NCBI GenBank assembly: GCA_052034005.1
Contig: JBPOJB010000008.1
Span: 1-64,000 of the forward strand
Length of the DNA: 64,000 bases
DNA from: JAAYDI01 sp052034005
Lineage (GTDB): Bacteria > Planctomycetota > Planctomycetia > Pirellulales > Pirellulaceae
Direction: 5' to 3'
Below, piece after piece: positions 8,770 through 17,455 of the stretch. A model generated the notes under the pieces. The model saw nothing but the letters and a program-made list of their open reading frames with translations. It did not search any database and had not been told where the DNA came from. Each line of letters begins with the position of its first letter. The stretch's first letter is position 1. The position numbers and the translations under genes are program-made.

Positions 8770-9105
8770 TCAGACGTCGATCCCCGTGTCGCCGATGTAC
8801 AGCTGCAGGATCTGGCTCTGCACCTTGATCGCGCGAATCAGGATCCAGATCTGATCCGGCGTGAACTTCTTCGGGTCGGATTTGGCCAACCGTTCCAGCT
8901 CTTCCGTCATGGCGGCATGCTGGTCGGTGGCGGCCTGGAGGCGCAGTCCCATTTCCTTCCAGGCGCGCGTCAGCTTGGCATCGTCCGATAGATGGTCGAC
9001 CGGCTGGGCCCCGTTGCTCAACAGCAGGCAGAGGCGCGCCACATCGCGCGTGTCCGCGTCAGGCTGCAGTTTTTCGATGCGTTCGGCGAGTTCTGCGCAT
9101 TTCAT
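8770..9105 (-). CDS. Small helical hypothetical protein
   Basis: 111 residues from the ATG at 9105. I do not recognise a family. The sequence is mostly predicted helix with charged heptad-like stretches (CAELAERIEKLQPDADTRDV; HAAMTEELERLAKSDPKKF), consistent with a short coiled-coil protein. There is no signal peptide or membrane segment. It is convergent with the CbiA-like gene, with one base between the stop codons. Codon use resembles the surrounding real genes. Confidence 0.6.
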   Translation of the reverse strand: MKCAELAERIEKLQPDADTRDVARLCLLLSNGAQPVDHLSDDAKLTRAWKEMGLRLQAATDQHAAMTEELERLAKSDPKKFTPDQIWILIRAIKVQSQILQLYIGDTGIDV

Positions 9106-9248
9106 GGACGGCCATCCCAACCTGGCAGGATCGATGGGTCACTCGGTCGTAGCGCGACACGTCTACTGCAAATCTAGCTCAGGCAATTCGCCGTCGAGCG
9201 GCCTGGTCGAGTAATCCGCGTCGTGCCGGTCGTGCCGAAGGCAACGGC

Positions 9249-9276
9249 CCGGTGCGGCGCGCGCCGCCCGGTTTTT
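9249..9276 (+). terminator. Candidate Rho-independent terminator
   Basis: CCGG-T-GCGGCGC faces GCGCCGC-CCGG, an 11-bp GC stem with one bulge and an almost loopless tip, followed by TTTTT at 9272-9276. The T run places it on the plus strand, yet the nearest upstream plus gene ends at 8768 with a minus-strand gene in between. It could stop antisense read-through toward the glycosyltransferase gene. Confidence 0.4.
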
Positions 9277-9336
9277 GCGCCCGGACCGGACGTGTACCAC
9301 ACCGGGTCGTGCCACGCGACCTCCTACAAGCGTACG

Positions 9337-10524
9337 TCACGAAACCGCATGCCGTCCGCTGGCCGGGTCGGCGAGTTCGACATAGTGGCCCAGGAGCCGT
9401 GCGGCGGCGCGGCGGAGGTCAAACGCCGCTTCCGCACGCCGCCGGGCCGCGCCGCCAAGTTCACGCCGCAACGCGGCGCTGGAGAGCACGTCACAGACGG
9501 CCCGGGCCAGCAGTTCCGCGGCACCGGCCGGCACGAGCACCGCGCTGGGAGGATCCGTGCCGAAGATCTCGCGCGTGCCTCCTACGTCCGTCGCGACCAC
9601 CGGCAGGCCCGCCGCGGCCGACTCGAGCAGCACGCGGCCGAGCGGCTCCTGGCGCGCCGCATGCACGTAAACGGCCAGCTCGTTCAGCAACCGATCGATG
9701 TCGGATCGCACGTCCAGGAAATGCACCCGGCCGGCCAACACACCATGCGCCGCCTGCCGAAGCACCTGCTGTTCGAACGCACAAGACTCCGGTTTCTGCG
9801 AGTAGCGCCGGCCCACGACCAGGAAGTGCACGTCCGGGACGGCGGCGACCACCCGCGCGGCCGCCGCCAGGAAGAGGTCCGTCCCCTTGCGCACTCCGAT
9901 CTGGCCGATCGAACCGACCAGCCGGGCTGAGCGGGCGATGCCGAGCTGTGTGTGCAGATAGCCGCTCGGGGCGCGCGGCGCGAACCGCTCAAGATCCACC
10001 CCGTTGTACTCGACTTCGATGCGGTCCAGCGGCACGCCACATGCGCCGTACCAGTCGCGCGTGGCGGCCGACACTGCCAGCAGCCGACGGTGCGCGGCCA
10101 GGTCGCAGGCCGCCGCGGCGCTCAACCGAACGATGTCCCGCAGGTGCCCCACGCCGGCCACCCCCATGTCGCACACCACCGGCCCCGCCAGCCGCGACAT
10201 GGAGACGCTGTTGGCGTGCACAACGTCCGGACGGTGCCGCCGCATCAGCTCGGCCAGCCGGGCGCGCAGCACCTCGCGCGGCACGCGCCGACCCTGGCGA
10301 TCGGTGCACTCCAGCGGCTCGAGATCCCAGCCCGCGGCGCGCACCCGGTCCGCCAGCGGGCCGGTCGGGGGCGCCGCGAACAGCCAGCGGACGCGGTCGG
10401 CCGGCAGGCAGCGGGCCGCCTCCAGCAGCGATTGCTCACCGCCGTTGAGCGACGGGTACTCACAAATCGCCAGCACGCGCAGGCCGACCTTCCGCGAGGC
10501 CGGCGCCGGCGAGCCGGACCACAT
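9337..10524 (-). CDS. Glycosyltransferase family 4 (GT-B fold)
   Basis: 395 residues. The N-terminal GT4 acceptor half begins with VLAICEYPSLNGGEQSLLEA (about residues 16-35). The C-terminal nucleotide-sugar half has VGSIGQIGVRKGTDLFL and the EX7E-type motif in EPLGRVLLESAAAGLPVV, followed by ATDVGGTREIF. Such enzymes transfer sugars from nucleotide donors during glycan, glycolipid or exopolysaccharide synthesis; the acceptor cannot be read from sequence. The ATG overlaps the dapA stop codon (ATGA), so translation is probably coupled to dapA, although the two functions have no obvious link. Confidence 0.88.
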   Translation of the reverse strand: MWSGSPAPASRKVGLRVLAICEYPSLNGGEQSLLEAARCLPADRVRWLFAAPPTGPLADRVRAAGWDLEPLECTDRQGRRVPREVLRARLAELMRRHRPDVVHANSVSMSRLAGPVVCDMGVAGVGHLRDIVRLSAAAACDLAAHRRLLAVSAATRDWYGACGVPLDRIEVEYNGVDLERFAPRAPSGYLHTQLGIARSARLVGSIGQIGVRKGTDLFLAAAARVVAAVPDVHFLVVGRRYSQKPESCAFEQQVLRQAAHGVLAGRVHFLDVRSDIDRLLNELAVYVHAARQEPLGRVLLESAAAGLPVVATDVGGTREIFGTDPPSAVLVPAGAAELLARAVCDVLSSAALRRELGGAARRRAEAAFDLRRAAARLLGHYVELADPASGRHAVS

Positions 10525-11411
10525 CAGAGGACTCCAAACCGTTCGAGCGTCCCGCGCAACGACTGCTCGCCCGCCGCGTCCAGCGGCGTCATCGGCAGCC
10601 GCAGCTCGCCGGTGTCGCGCCCGAGCAGCTTCATGGCCGCCTTGATGGGGATCGGATTCGTGGCCAACCCCAGCATGTCGCGACAGAGCGGGAACAGCCG
10701 CAGGTGCGCGCGCTGGGCGTCCGCCGCTCGGCCCGCTTGAAACGCGCTGACCAACTCGATCATCTCGCGCGGCACGATGTTGGCCACTACCGAGATCACG
10801 CCTTCCCCACCGATTGAGAGCAACGGCAACGTCAGGCTGTCGTCACCGCTGAGGATCGTCAAGTCCGAGATCGCCAGCACCTGCGAGGCCTGATCCAAAG
10901 AGCCAGTCGCCTCCTTGACCATGGTGATGTTCGGCAGTTCCGCCAGGCGCGCGATCGTCTCCGGCTCCATGTTCTTCCCGGTGCGGCCCGGTATGTTGTA
11001 GAGGCAGATCGGAATCTCCACCTCCTCGGCGACCGCCCGGAAGTGCTGGTAGAACCCTTCCTGGGTCGGCTTGTTGTAGTAGGGCGTGACCATCAGGGCG
11101 GCGTCGGCACCCGCTTTGGCCGCCCACCGGGTCAGGCGCAGCGCTTCTCGCGTGCTGTTGGAGCCGGTCCCGGCCATGACCTTCACGCGGCCGGCCGCAG
11201 CCTGCACGACCTCCGAGATCAGCCGCTCGTGCTCCTCGTGAGATAACGTGGGCGACTCGCCGGTCGTGCCCGCCGGACAGAGACAGGCGGTGCCCGCGGC
11301 GACCTGGAATTCGACCTGCGCGCGCAGCGCATCCGTATCCAACTCACCGTCTCGAAACGGTGTGACTAGGGCGACCGAGACGCCCGCAAATGCTGAACCT
11401 TTCCGCGCCAT
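10524..11411 (-). CDS. dapA: 4-hydroxy-tetrahydrodipicolinate synthase
   Basis: 295 residues, the usual length. It condenses pyruvate with aspartate semialdehyde in the lysine and diaminopimelate pathway. The Schiff-base lysine lies in TMVKEATGSLDQ, the active-site tyrosine in CLYNIPGRTGKN, and the N-terminal TTGESPTL motif is intact. A GGAGG site sits 10 nt before the ATG. Paralogues of this TIM-barrel family act on other 2-oxo acids, but all diagnostic residues fit DapA. It is followed immediately by the glycosyltransferase gene (4-bp overlap). Confidence 0.94.
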   Translation of the reverse strand: MARKGSAFAGVSVALVTPFRDGELDTDALRAQVEFQVAAGTACLCPAGTTGESPTLSHEEHERLISEVVQAAAGRVKVMAGTGSNSTREALRLTRWAAKAGADAALMVTPYYNKPTQEGFYQHFRAVAEEVEIPICLYNIPGRTGKNMEPETIARLAELPNITMVKEATGSLDQASQVLAISDLTILSGDDSLTLPLLSIGGEGVISVVANIVPREMIELVSAFQAGRAADAQRAHLRLFPLCRDMLGLATNPIPIKAAMKLLGRDTGELRLPMTPLDAAGEQSLRGTLERFGVL

Positions 11412-11495
11412 GGATCGATTGCCTCCGGAGGAACACGGCAGTCTGGTGCCCTATCATAAGAGCGATCTCATGAGACCGCCAAGGGGGTCTGGCAC

Positions 11496-12230
11496 TCACG
11501 GCACAGGACGCGCGGCGGCCCGCACCAGGAGATCCTTCATTTCCCGCACGGCGCTCTGCAGCCCGACCATGAGTGCACGCGCGACAATGCTGTGGCCGAT
11601 GTTCAGTTCGCGCATGTGCGCCAGCGCGGCAATCGGCAGGACGTTGCGGTAGGTCAGTCCATGGCCTGCATGGAGCGCCAGGCCGGCCTGACAGATCTGT
11701 CGCCCCGCAATGGCCAACTTGCTCAACTCCTCGGCGACCCGCACACCCCGCGCCGACGCGTACAGGCCGGTGTGCAACTCGACCGCCTCCACGCCCAGCT
11801 CCGCGGCCACCGCCACCTGCCGCTCGTCCGGGTCCAGGAACAGGCTGACCGCAATGCCCGCGCCATGCAGCCGTTGGACAGCCTCCGCCACCGCCTGACG
11901 GTGCGTCACTACGTCCAAGCCGCCCTCCGTGGTCACCTCCTCCCGCCGCTCGGGGACCAGCGTGGCCTGGTCCGGCCGCACGCCGCAGGCGATCGATACG
12001 ACCTCCGGCGCCACCGCCAACTCCAGGTTCAACTTGACCGTCACCGTCTCGCGCAACAGCCGCAGGTCCCGGTCGTGGATGTGCCGACGGTCCTCGCGCA
12101 AGTGGATCGTGATCCCGTCGGCACCGCCCAGTTCGGCCGCCACTGCCGCCCAGACGGGATCCGGCTCGTAGGTCTTCCGCGCTTCACGCACGGTGGCCAC
12201 GTGGTCGATGTTCACTCCAAGTTCTGGCAT
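11496..12230 (-). CDS. pdxJ: Pyridoxine 5'-phosphate synthase
   Basis: 244 residues, the full family length. It catalyses the last ring-closing step of DXP-dependent vitamin B6 synthesis from 3-amino-2-oxopropyl phosphate and DXP. Typical motifs are the N-terminal LGVNIDHVATVREARKT, ADGITIHLREDRRHI, and LHAGHGLTYRNV near the phosphate site. It begins 138 bp after the DUF447-RFAP gene and about 85 bp before dapA on the same strand, so it may belong to the same long transcript or start a new one. Confidence 0.95.
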   Translation of the reverse strand: MPELGVNIDHVATVREARKTYEPDPVWAAVAAELGGADGITIHLREDRRHIHDRDLRLLRETVTVKLNLELAVAPEVVSIACGVRPDQATLVPERREEVTTEGGLDVVTHRQAVAEAVQRLHGAGIAVSLFLDPDERQVAVAAELGVEAVELHTGLYASARGVRVAEELSKLAIAGRQICQAGLALHAGHGLTYRNVLPIAALAHMRELNIGHSIVARALMVGLQSAVREMKDLLVRAAARPVP

Positions 12231-12368
12231 GACGGCGCTCCCGGTTGACAGGTTGTTGATGGCTGAGGGCCCGTCGCGGCGGCCGGCTGATCATCGTCAG
12301 CCGATGGTCCTCCACGCGGCCTCTCTACACTCGACGTTCGGTGAGCCTGTGCGCTCGCTCCGTTCTCG

Positions 12369-13877
12369 TTAGTCTCTCGATTGGACCACGGCTCCACAGT
12401 TGTCCGCAGCTGTGATCACGATCTGAAGGTGTTCGTCGCGGCGGCGGCGTTCGAGCTCCTGCCGGAGTCGCTGGGCCGCATCCTCACTCTCGACGACGCA
12501 GAACACGGTGGGCCCCCAGGAGCTTTGGCCGACCCCCGCGTATCCCAACGACCGGATCTCGTCCACCAGGCGTTCGACGTACGGTCCATTATACGGGCCG
12601 CCTTGCACCGCCGCGAACGACTCGCCCGCCATGCGGCCGTAGCGGTACACGCTCGCACCGAACGCGCCGCAGTCCTCGGCCAGCACGGCCGGAATCATGT
12701 GCCGCTCCACTTCCGCGACCATCGCCTGACGCGTGGCGTCGCTCACCGGCGGCAGCTGCGCGAACGCCTGGTGCTCGTCCACGCCGGAGAGCCCCGCCTG
12801 CGCCTGGCAATCGGCCAGCACGAATCGCCAGGCGGCCGGCAGATCGAGGCGCCGTTGGAGGGGCGCCAGCAGGTCGTCCGGCAGCCGCCCGGAGTCCACG
12901 ATCAAGCCGCCGTAAGCGAACCCGTACGTGCCGACCGCCGACCGCCGGCCACGTCCCGTCACGCGCGCCAGATCCTCAGGCGAGAGCGGCGGACGTCGGT
13001 ACCAGGCTCCCAGACCGGCTGCAACCGCACAGGCCAGCTGCGTGCCGCTGCCCAGCCCGACATGCCGGGGCGGCGCGGACTGCAGGTCGAGATGGCACAA
13101 CGGGAGGCCGCCCAGATCCCAGGTTTCACAGCACCGCCGGGCGCAGGCGGAGAGCTCATCCTCCAGCGTCCCCGAAGTCGTGAACTCCCGGGCCGGCCGA
13201 ATCACAAGCTGCAGCGCCGGTTGGGCCACCATCACGCCGACCCCGCCGAACTGGCGGCCGGTGTTCCCGACCGAGAGCAGCCCGAAGTGGAGCCGGGACG
13301 GCGCGCGGACCAGCACCTCGCAATGCTCATGGATGAAGGTCCGCAGCAGCGTAAACGCGCGCCGCTCGGCCGGCCCGCCCGTTTTTTCGACCCGCGGCTC
13401 GAGCCGCTGCACCTCGCGGAGCAGCGGGTCCGGCGGCATCAGCGCGCGGCGCGTAACCAGGATCGCGATCTCAATTACCGCGTGCCGGGCCCGGTTGAAC
13501 CCCAGAAAGTCGCGCTGCCGGCCTTCGTCGACGACTCGACAGGAGAGACTGGCCCGCGGCTCACGGTCGTCAATCGATTCGACTTCAAAGGCGTACCAGC
13601 GGCAGGCGTCGGCCAGGATGGCGCCTTGAATCGCCGCGGCCGGCCGGTGCGCGGGCAGCTGTTTGAACTGCCCGATCGCCGCCCGGGCCATCAGCTCCAC
13701 ATCGTCCGTCACGTGCAGGACGCCCTGCCGGGTCCGCCGCAAGTTCGCATAGGTCCGCGATGTCTGATAGGGCCGCAACACGAAACGATCGAAGCCGTCG
13801 GACACTTCGGGGCCCATGGCCGCGATGTGCACCGCGCCGTCGTCATCGAGCGTCGTGACCAGGCTCTCAAGGATCAC
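12369..13877 (-). CDS. Fusion of DUF447 protein and beta-RFAP synthase
   Basis: 502 residues in one uninterrupted frame from a GTG at 13877 with AGGAG 6 nt upstream. Residues 1-183 match DUF447, a flavin-reductase-like family tied to tetrahydromethanopterin (H4MPT) gene sets. Residues about 187-495 are a GHMP-kinase-fold beta-ribofuranosylaminobenzene 5'-phosphate synthase: RAPSRLHFGLLSVGN, FGGVGVMV, then the glycine-rich GLGSGTQLACAVAAG. The synthase joins 4-aminobenzoate to PRPP with loss of CO2 and pyrophosphate, the committed step to methanopterin-type cofactors. It sits 27 bp downstream of pabA, whose pathway product is its substrate. The two halves are, to my knowledge, usually separate genes. 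Confidence 0.88.
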   Translation of the reverse strand: MILESLVTTLDDDGAVHIAAMGPEVSDGFDRFVLRPYQTSRTYANLRRTRQGVLHVTDDVELMARAAIGQFKQLPAHRPAAAIQGAILADACRWYAFEVESIDDREPRASLSCRVVDEGRQRDFLGFNRARHAVIEIAILVTRRALMPPDPLLREVQRLEPRVEKTGGPAERRAFTLLRTFIHEHCEVLVRAPSRLHFGLLSVGNTGRQFGGVGVMVAQPALQLVIRPAREFTTSGTLEDELSACARRCCETWDLGGLPLCHLDLQSAPPRHVGLGSGTQLACAVAAGLGAWYRRPPLSPEDLARVTGRGRRSAVGTYGFAYGGLIVDSGRLPDDLLAPLQRRLDLPAAWRFVLADCQAQAGLSGVDEHQAFAQLPPVSDATRQAMVAEVERHMIPAVLAEDCGAFGASVYRYGRMAGESFAAVQGGPYNGPYVERLVDEIRSLGYAGVGQSSWGPTVFCVVESEDAAQRLRQELERRRRDEHLQIVITAADNCGAVVQSRD

Positions 13878-13904
13878 AAGCTGCTCCTGCCGTCTCTACC
13901 TGCT

Positions 13905-14567
13905 CTAAAAGGTAATGGGTGAGGAAGGCGCCGAGAACACCGGCCCAGGCGCGCGGACCCGCTCATCATCCAGGCTCGGACGCGGATCGGGGACCTCGAG
14001 CCCGGCCATGCGCAGAAAGTTGGCGAGGATCAAATAACCATGTTCCGTGAGGATCGATTCCGGGTGGAACTGGATCCCCACCACCGGCCGCCGACGGTGG
14101 CAGACGGCCATGATCAGCCCGTCCTGCGTGGTGGCGCACACCGCCAGTTCCGGCGGCAAACCCGCGCTCGAGGCAATCAGCGAGTGATATCGACAGGCGC
14201 TGAACGGACTGGGCACGCTGGCGAAGACTCCCTGGCCGTCGTGCCACACATCGCTCACCTGGCCGTGCCTCGGCCGCCCGGACCGGCAGACCGTGCCACC
14301 CAGCGCGGCGACGATCGCCTGATGGCCCAGGCACACGCCCAGGATCGGAATCTCGTGCTGGCACGCGCGTACAACATCGAGCGAACAACCGGCTTTCTCG
14401 GGCGTGCAGGGACCCGGGGACAAGACAATCGCCTGCGGCCGCCACCGCCGAATCTGTGCGACGGTCACCGCGTCGTTGCGCCGCACCTGCACCGCGCACC
14501 CCAGGCGGACGAAGTACCGCCCCAAGTTGTGTGCGAAGCTGTCGTAGTTGTCGATCAACAGGATCAT
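13905..14567 (-). CDS. pabA: Aminodeoxychorismate/anthranilate synthase glutaminase subunit
   Basis: 220 residues from the ATG at 14567 (MILLIDNYDSFAHNL); a longer reading upstream runs into pabB and is not credible. It is a class I glutamine amidotransferase with nucleophile Cys in GVCLGHQAI and the His-Glu pair in GIQFHPESIL. It supplies ammonia to PabB. Sequence alone does not separate PabA from TrpG. The position 10 bp behind pabB, with no other tryptophan gene near, favours the 4-aminobenzoate pathway. Confidence 0.9.
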   Translation of the reverse strand: MILLIDNYDSFAHNLGRYFVRLGCAVQVRRNDAVTVAQIRRWRPQAIVLSPGPCTPEKAGCSLDVVRACQHEIPILGVCLGHQAIVAALGGTVCRSGRPRHGQVSDVWHDGQGVFASVPSPFSACRYHSLIASSAGLPPELAVCATTQDGLIMAVCHRRRPVVGIQFHPESILTEHGYLILANFLRMAGLEVPDPRPSLDDERVRAPGPVFSAPSSPITF

Positions 14568-14577
14568 GACATGTCCG

Positions 14578-16020
14578 TCAGGTGTGCAACGCCCGCAGCA
14601 GGCCGACGGCCTTGTGCCACGTCTCCTCGTATTCCCGGTCCGGATCCGATTCCGCGATGATGCCGCCACCGACCGGCAGCTGCCACCAGCCGCGTCCGAC
14701 TGTGATCGTCCGGATCAGGATACTCAAGTCCAGTGTACCGTCAAAACCGAGATAGCCTAGCGAGCCACAATACGCGCCCCGGGCGTTCGGCTCGAGTTCG
14801 CTGATGATCTCCATGGCGCGGACCTTCGGCGCGCCGGTCACCGAACCGCCTGGGAACGCCGCCCGGATCAGGTCCAGCGGCGTGCGATCCGGCGCCAGCT
14901 CGCCCACGACAACCGACACCAGATGCTGCACGAATTGGTAACGTTCCAGCCGGCACAGGTCGGTCACGCACACCGAGTCCGGCCGGCAGACCCGGGACAG
15001 ATCGTTTCGGAGCAGATCGACGATCATGACATTCTCGGCGCGGTCCTTGTCGCTGGCACACAGGTCGTCTGCCGCGAACAGGTCCGCTTCCGGACTCCCG
15101 CACCGCAGCCGCGTGCCCTTGATCGGCCGCGTCTCGACCTGGCGTCCACGCACTGCGAGGAACCGTTCCGGCGAGGCACTGACGAGCTGGAATGCGCCGA
15201 GGTCGAAGTAGGCGGCGAACGTGGCGGGGTTGCGCTCCCGCAGACGCAAGTACAGCGACCGGGCGTCGTGCCGGGCCGGATAGAGCAGTCGCTGAGCCAA
15301 GTTCACCTGGAACACGTCGCCCGCCCAGATGTAGTCGATCCCCCGCCGGACCATCGCGCGGAAGTCGCGAGCCGACAAGTTGCTGGTCAGCGCCGGGTCG
15401 CCCGAGAGCGGATGCTGCGGCGTCAGTTGGGACGGGTCCAGCGGCGGCAATTCCGCGCGCGAACGAGGCGCCAACGCGCCGTCATCGCCGGCCAGGTAGG
15501 CCCGAAAACGGTCCAGACGCGCCGCGGCGCGCCGCCGCCGCCGGACCCCGTCCAGCTCGGGTAGACCCTGGGACACCAGCCACGCACGCTGCAGCTGATG
15601 ATCCACCGCGATCACCACGTCGTAGAGCCCGATCGCCACGGCCGGCAGCTGGAACTCGTCGGCCCGCGGACCGGGAACCCGTTCGAGGCTGCGGTTCAGA
15701 TCGTACGCGAACAACCCCACCGCGCCCCCTTGGAACGGCGGAAGCGACTCGAGCCGTGCGGCGCGATAGCCGGCCAGGCACCGCTCGAGCGCTGCGAGCG
15801 GGTCGGCCTGCCCCACTGCCGCCTCCCAGTAGGCGAACGGATCGGCAGCCAGGAACGAATACCGGCCCACGTGCGCGTCACGCAGCGCGCTGTCGAGGAA
15901 CACGCAGTGCGGAACCCGACACAGCCGATCGAACAGGTCCAGCGGGTCGGGCATCGGGATCAGCTCGTGCACCAGCGGTTCCCAGGCGCCCGGGTCGTCA
16001 ATCGGAGGCCCATCCACCAC
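14578..16020 (-). CDS. pabB: Aminodeoxychorismate synthase component I
   Basis: 480 residues. It converts chorismate and ammonia to 4-amino-4-deoxychorismate. Chorismate-binding signatures are ETRPIKGTRLRCG, PGGSVTGAPKVRAMEII and LPVGGGIIAESDP. I chose the GTG at 16020 because a GGGGGGAG ribosome site lies about 9 nt upstream and it clears the preceding gene; a TTG at 16080 would overlap it by 41 bp. It is followed directly by pabA. A separate aminodeoxychorismate lyase (PabC) is not visible here and would be needed elsewhere. Confidence 0.92.
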   Translation of the reverse strand: MVDGPPIDDPGAWEPLVHELIPMPDPLDLFDRLCRVPHCVFLDSALRDAHVGRYSFLAADPFAYWEAAVGQADPLAALERCLAGYRAARLESLPPFQGGAVGLFAYDLNRSLERVPGPRADEFQLPAVAIGLYDVVIAVDHQLQRAWLVSQGLPELDGVRRRRRAAARLDRFRAYLAGDDGALAPRSRAELPPLDPSQLTPQHPLSGDPALTSNLSARDFRAMVRRGIDYIWAGDVFQVNLAQRLLYPARHDARSLYLRLRERNPATFAAYFDLGAFQLVSASPERFLAVRGRQVETRPIKGTRLRCGSPEADLFAADDLCASDKDRAENVMIVDLLRNDLSRVCRPDSVCVTDLCRLERYQFVQHLVSVVVGELAPDRTPLDLIRAAFPGGSVTGAPKVRAMEIISELEPNARGAYCGSLGYLGFDGTLDLSILIRTITVGRGWWQLPVGGGIIAESDPDREYEETWHKAVGLLRALHT

Positions 16021-16039
16021 CGCGATAGCTCCCCCCGTC

Positions 16040-17434
16040 TCAAGACTCGCGCCGCCGCCGCAGACAATCGGTGTGCTCAACCGGGGTCAGGTAACCCCAA
16101 TCCAGCGGTTCATCCTGCCGGTATTCCTTGCCCAGCTGCAACGCCGTCGCCGCCTTGCACATCTCGAACCCCAGGTAGAACGCGTGCGAGGCGTCCAGGC
16201 GACCGGCCAGTTCCCCCGCGAGCCGGTCGAACAGCGCGAAAGGGTCCGCGTCCGACAGACGCCGGCCCGACCACAGCGCGTGGATCTGGCCCTCCTCGGC
16301 GAAGATCCGAACGTTGTGGTCCCGGATGCGGCCCGCCAGCGCGTCGAGTTCAGCGACGCCGAACGGCCGAAGTCGCCGGTCGCGCAACACGACCAGGTCC
16401 ATGCTGATACCCTTGAGCGGCACACGTTGCCGGACGGCATAATGCACCAATCGCCGCGCCAGATCGCACTCGCGCACGCTGCTGCGCGCCCAGTTGATGA
16501 CCTGCGTGGTCAACACGCTCTGAATCCCCGTCTCCTGGCAGAAGCCCAACAGCAGGACGTTGATCGCCGCCGAATCCGCGTCGGTCATCTCCGTCAGGTT
16601 GCCAATGCCCATCATCATCGGCCACTCGGGGTAACGCCGCCGCGCATCCAGGTAGCGCCACAGGCTGGCCGAGAAGCCCAGCCCGATCGGTTCGAGGATC
16701 GGATCCATCCGGAACGGGACCCGCTTGTCTGCCAGGAATTCGATCGTCTCGTCCAGGCTGTCCACCCACGCCAGGCCGTCCGGGACGGCCACGACTTCGC
16801 AGCCCCAGTCCGGTGCGGCGGCGCGGTTGGCCGCATTGACCGAGAGCACCAGTTCCGCCCCGGCCCGGACGGCCGCCGCCACTTCGACCGGGTGGAAGCT
16901 GTCGATCGACACACGGCACCCGTCATCGCGCAGCCGCTTGACGCAGTCCCCGACACCGGCCCACGGGTCGCCCGGTTCACAGCCGACGTCGATGATGTCG
17001 GCGCCGTCGGCGATCAACTGCCGCGCCTGCCTGAGCAGTTCGTCCGGCGCCAGGCGGGGAGCATGATTGATTTCCGCCAGGATCTGGATCGTGTAGGCAT
17101 TCAGATCGGGAGCAGCCGTCCGGCCGGCGCCGAAGTAATCGGGCAATTGCCGCAGATCGCGCGGCCCTCGTTCCACCGGCACGCCGGCCGTCTGAGCCAG
17201 CGCAGTCAAATCGCCGCCGCAGTAGCCGGGGATCAGCACGCGCGAAGTGCCGGCAGGCACCTGAATACGCCGCGCGATCCAGGGCGGGGTCATGAGCGCC
17301 GCCACGCTGATGGGCAGAACCTGCAGGGTGTAACGAAAGCCCACCTGCGGCGAGAGCTGCTCCAACGCCTGCCGCAAGGCCTGCTCCGCCAGGCGGCCTG
17401 TCACGAAGTGGAGCTGCTCGACTGTCGCCGACAT
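16040..17434 (-). CDS. DUF6513 dihydropteroate-synthase-like protein of the H4MPT cluster
   Basis: 464 residues. An N-terminal domain (about 1-140, with HFVTGRLAEQALRQAL) is followed by a pterin-binding TIM barrel resembling dihydropteroate synthase: LIADGADIIDVGCEPGDPWA, then CRVSIDSFHPVEVAAAVRAG, and a later MMMGIGNLTEMTDADSAAIN. DUF6513 proteins accompany methanopterin-linked C1 genes in methylotrophs and planctomycetes. Coupling a pterin to the ribofuranosyl-aminobenzene intermediate is the natural guess, but it is inference. It lies 21 bp after the SDR gene and 19 bp before pabB. Confidence 0.82.
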   Translation of the reverse strand: MSATVEQLHFVTGRLAEQALRQALEQLSPQVGFRYTLQVLPISVAALMTPPWIARRIQVPAGTSRVLIPGYCGGDLTALAQTAGVPVERGPRDLRQLPDYFGAGRTAAPDLNAYTIQILAEINHAPRLAPDELLRQARQLIADGADIIDVGCEPGDPWAGVGDCVKRLRDDGCRVSIDSFHPVEVAAAVRAGAELVLSVNAANRAAAPDWGCEVVAVPDGLAWVDSLDETIEFLADKRVPFRMDPILEPIGLGFSASLWRYLDARRRYPEWPMMMGIGNLTEMTDADSAAINVLLLGFCQETGIQSVLTTQVINWARSSVRECDLARRLVHYAVRQRVPLKGISMDLVVLRDRRLRPFGVAELDALAGRIRDHNVRIFAEEGQIHALWSGRRLSDADPFALFDRLAGELAGRLDASHAFYLGFEMCKAATALQLGKEYRQDEPLDWGYLTPVEHTDCLRRRRES

Positions 17435-17455
17435 GACACACCGCCTGCGCTTAAG

